A stretch of 64,000 bases of DNA from Montifringilla adamsi (taxonomy: Eukaryota > Chordata > Aves > Passeriformes > Passeridae): positions 2,995,054-3,059,053 of the forward strand of contig JAGGNK010006559.1 in the NCBI GenBank assembly GCA_017590115.1, written 5' to 3'. Every line of letters begins with the position of its first letter. Position 1 is the stretch's first letter. Positions 61,829 through 64,000 of this stretch are shown piece after piece. The notes under the pieces are model-generated. The model searched no databases. It was not told the DNA's origin and saw nothing but the letters and a program-made list of their open reading frames with translations. The position numbers and the translations under genes were made by a program.

Positions 61829-62856
61829 AGTCTGGGCAGACAACCAAAGCACTGGGAACTTTGAGTCAAAATGCACAGCAGCTGCGGGATCTTGAACAAG
61901 GTGGGAGTAGGCCTCTGCTGGAGGGAGACTGGATATTGTGGGACAAACTACCAGGGAAGGAGGCGGGCTGAAGACAGCAGAAACACTAAAGAAGGTGGTA
62001 GCCAAGGCAGCAGAAAAATCACAGAAAAATGTTTAGCATGACTTAAGTCTGAGTTGACTCAAAGTCTGCGCATGACTCAAAGTGGTTGAGTTTGTACGGA
62101 GAGAGCTGTCAGGGAAAAAGCACAGAGATGTTAGAATTCAGCAGCACGAGGGGCAAAGGGTTGGTCTCCATTCTCCATTAAGAAACAGTCCTTGGCCAGA
62201 GGTAGCTGAGGTTCAAGATCCCTGGCAGTGCTGGTGACTGCTTAGGTGATTGATCACCTCAGGACTCAGAGAGCTGCAACATCTCAGCCTAGAGAAGACC
62301 TTATATTTATGACATATCAGCTCATCTGACTTGCTTTTCTTGAAGCAGAGAGCACTGAGTAGTTATGCCAGCAGGTCCACAAGTCAGTAGCCCCAGCAAA
62401 CACTGCAGATAAACAGCTGGGAACAAGGCAGGGCTGGCAGTGTATTCTGGCTGCTCTGCTGCAGGAAGATCAGGACGTGTGACCACAGCCTCAGTATTGT
62501 GATCAGCCACTCAGGTCAGAAAGGGTAATTACCTTCGGGGATGCTTTGTTATTTTGGTGCCCATGTGCTAAATTGTGGGAAAACAGCACCACAGGTTTTT
62601 CTCCTTTACTTGATTCTTGAGAAAGAAGGGGACTCTTCATGGCTTCTCTGTGATTATGGTCAAAAATAAGCTTCACTTCTCTTTATTAAAAAGATCCAGC
62701 AGAAATTATTGAAAAGCTTCCTGCAGTTTTTCTAAATGAGCCTGCAGTTTGCTGAATGTCCATCATCATCATCACCTGCTAGAAGCTTTCACCTCCTTTT
62801 CAGTGAAAGTTTGTCCTCTCTGGTTACTCTTCTCCATGGTGGGGAAGGTGATGACC

Positions 62857-64000
62857 TCTCCATGCGAATGTTGTGCTGCCTGTCACACACTGGGCTCTGC
62901 ACTGCTACTGTGGAGGCACCCAGGACAACTTTTCCTTTCCTCAACTTTCTGGGGGTGTCATGTTTTCATTTGGAGACCACACTTACCGTGTCCTTACCAT
63001 TTTGGCTTCCCTTTTCTTTTGGCATTTGTGCATTTCCCCCTGCAGCCTCAACTTATTCTGTTCACATCCCTTTCAGGATTATGTGGTGCTGAAACTGTGA
63101 TGACTCAGAGAGTCACTCTGGGCAGCTGGAATTGCAGCAGAGCTGAGCACTACAGGGGGGAGGACAGAGGGCTCAGGCAAGGCGTGATGCTGAGCTCTGA
63201 GGTTGGGAGACTGCCTGGCAGCCTTACAGGCCACCAGGGCAGATCTGGGACTTTTGTCTGTGTTTTTTTTTTTTTTTTATTCTGGCTGAGCACTTTCTCC
63301 CAGTCAAGTTTTTTAACTTTCTTCTGCAGTCATCTGAGAAAAAACTGAGATTTTTTTTTTTTTCCATTTGGAAAAAAACCCATAAAACCAAAAGGAGGTA
63401 GATTTAGGCATATTTTCAACAAATTACATAATTCCTCAAAGAAGGTTCTAGGAAATTGTTATCTATAATGATGAAATAATAGGAACAGAAAGACTTGTGG
63501 TGAGCTGATTGTGAACTCTTTGTTGGTTAGAGTGGTACCCTATAGATTTCAGATTGGGAGAAACTTTTCCCTCCCAGAGAGAAACAAGGGGAGTTCCAAG
63601 GAAGTTTTTATTTTTTGCTACTTACTGCAAGTTACACTTGATGATACTCAGAAGGAACTGTACTGGCTGGTGGCCAAATAAAGTTTCAGATACATAAAGC
63701 TAATGTAATATGCTTCAGATAGATAAAGATTCTGAAAAAGAAACTATCATTCTCATCTCCCATGGCTTTGTCAATGTAAAAAAACCTTCAATATATCAAA
63801 AAGTTTGATTCTCAGACTTGTCTGACTTGTAGTTTTGATCGTAGCACTGTAATAATTTTTAATTTGTGTTTGTTTTAATAATGTCTGAAGCAGGTACACT
63901 GAAAATGTGGCTCTTCTGTAGGAATGAGGCTGTTTGTCCCTTTTATTACAAAACTTCTGTTGGTCCCAGATTTATGGATCAGATTTGCTTTCTTGTGTTG
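62857..64000. other. DNA without a supported gene, two poly-T runs
   Basis: Beyond the tandem duplication the sequence returns to AT-rich DNA with T tracts at about 63265-63279 and 63351-63363. No gene or known repeat is recognised to the window end. Confidence 0.55.

Larger units (their letters stand above)
59950..62856 (+). repeat. 1.55-kb direct tandem duplication, unevenly diverged
   Basis: Copy 1 is 59950-61504 and copy 2 is 61505-62856. Both start CAGCCACCAGGCTTTACTTC, and copy 2 ends GGGGAAGGTGATGACC. The offset is 1555 bp over the first 0.3 kb and 1352 bp over the last 0.8 kb. Identity is nearly complete in those two parts (one substitution at 60132/61687; one small block near 61093/62445). 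In between, at about 60258-60480, it is far lower, with roughly fifteen differences plus a 13-base insertion in copy 2. Copy 2 also lacks a roughly 215-bp internal repeat present in copy 1. No recognised gene or transposon explains the unit. The 199-codon plus-strand frame 62749-63348 is a by-product of copy 2 and its flank. Confidence 0.95.

Noticed and set aside
62749..63348. Longest open frame in the window (199 codons, plus)
   Set aside because: It starts inside the second copy of the 1.55-kb duplication and runs into unrelated flank, with a His run from a CATCAT repeat and Phe runs from poly-T. No family resemblance.
1..64000. Prokaryotic-type systems (operons, CRISPR, phage, toxin-antitoxin)
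   Set aside because: No long contiguous coding sequence, ribosome binding sites or regularly spaced repeats. Composition and CR1 content are vertebrate.

Overview
The window looks like AT-rich vertebrate nuclear DNA, most likely from a bird. The interspersed repeats I recognise are almost all CR1 LINE fragments: young-looking avian types with the usual 3' ends, plus very decayed copies of the kind shared by birds, turtles and crocodilians. There is also one short stretch resembling a common avian LTR-type repeat. Repeat density is low and there is no Alu, B1 or L1-like sequence. There are no operons, ribosome binding sites, CRISPR arrays or other prokaryotic features. I recognise no protein-coding gene, rRNA, tRNA or named ncRNA. 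Most of the window reads as intergenic or intronic DNA.

Layout. 1-6.7 kb: unannotated AT-rich DNA with a 44-bp tandem duplication at 2.8 kb. 6.75-7.17 kb: ancient minus-strand CR1. 12.36-12.89 kb: clear minus-strand CR1 3' end. 14.675-14.889 kb: assembly gap (N) inside a C-rich tract, beside a perfect hairpin. 15.5-18.7 kb: the only place with several weak gene-like signals close together. These are a possible minus-strand terminal coding exon (15.5 kb), a small GC- and CpG-rich patch (17.84-18.09 kb) and a second minus-strand exon-like block (18.5-18.7 kb). 23.4-24.9 kb: a near-identical 398-bp tandem duplication with poly-T tracts, followed directly by a plus-strand CR1. 30.27-31.62 kb: a long plus-strand CR1 corpse with two remarkable local rearrangements. 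34.0-34.7 kb: TAAT-rich DNA and then a 7-bp-periodic array of TGACA/TGTCA half-sites. 39.4-40.3 kb: two ancient CR1 pieces on opposite strands. 46.3-46.6 kb: a tandem duplication whose second copy carries a palindrome. 49.9 kb: a perfect 15-bp hairpin. 52.6 kb: another decayed CR1. 59.2-62.9 kb: an LTR-like fragment, then a 1.55-kb tandem duplication with very uneven divergence.

The most interesting signal is mutational rather than genic. Several loci carry perfect short inverted repeats or short patches copied from nearby DNA, the expected footprints of replication or repair template switching. The best case is the CR1 at 30.3-31.6 kb. A 15-bp inverted copy of its own neighbouring sequence has replaced the place where the reverse transcriptase Asp-Asp motif should be. 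Separately, a 91-bp patch matching DNA 3 kb upstream is inserted with GCTGT microhomology. Reading-frame shifts on either side of both events fit the event sizes.

Limits: no alignment or database search was possible. Repeat families were called from remembered consensus features, and exon candidates rest on open frames, residue composition and splice-site appearance only.
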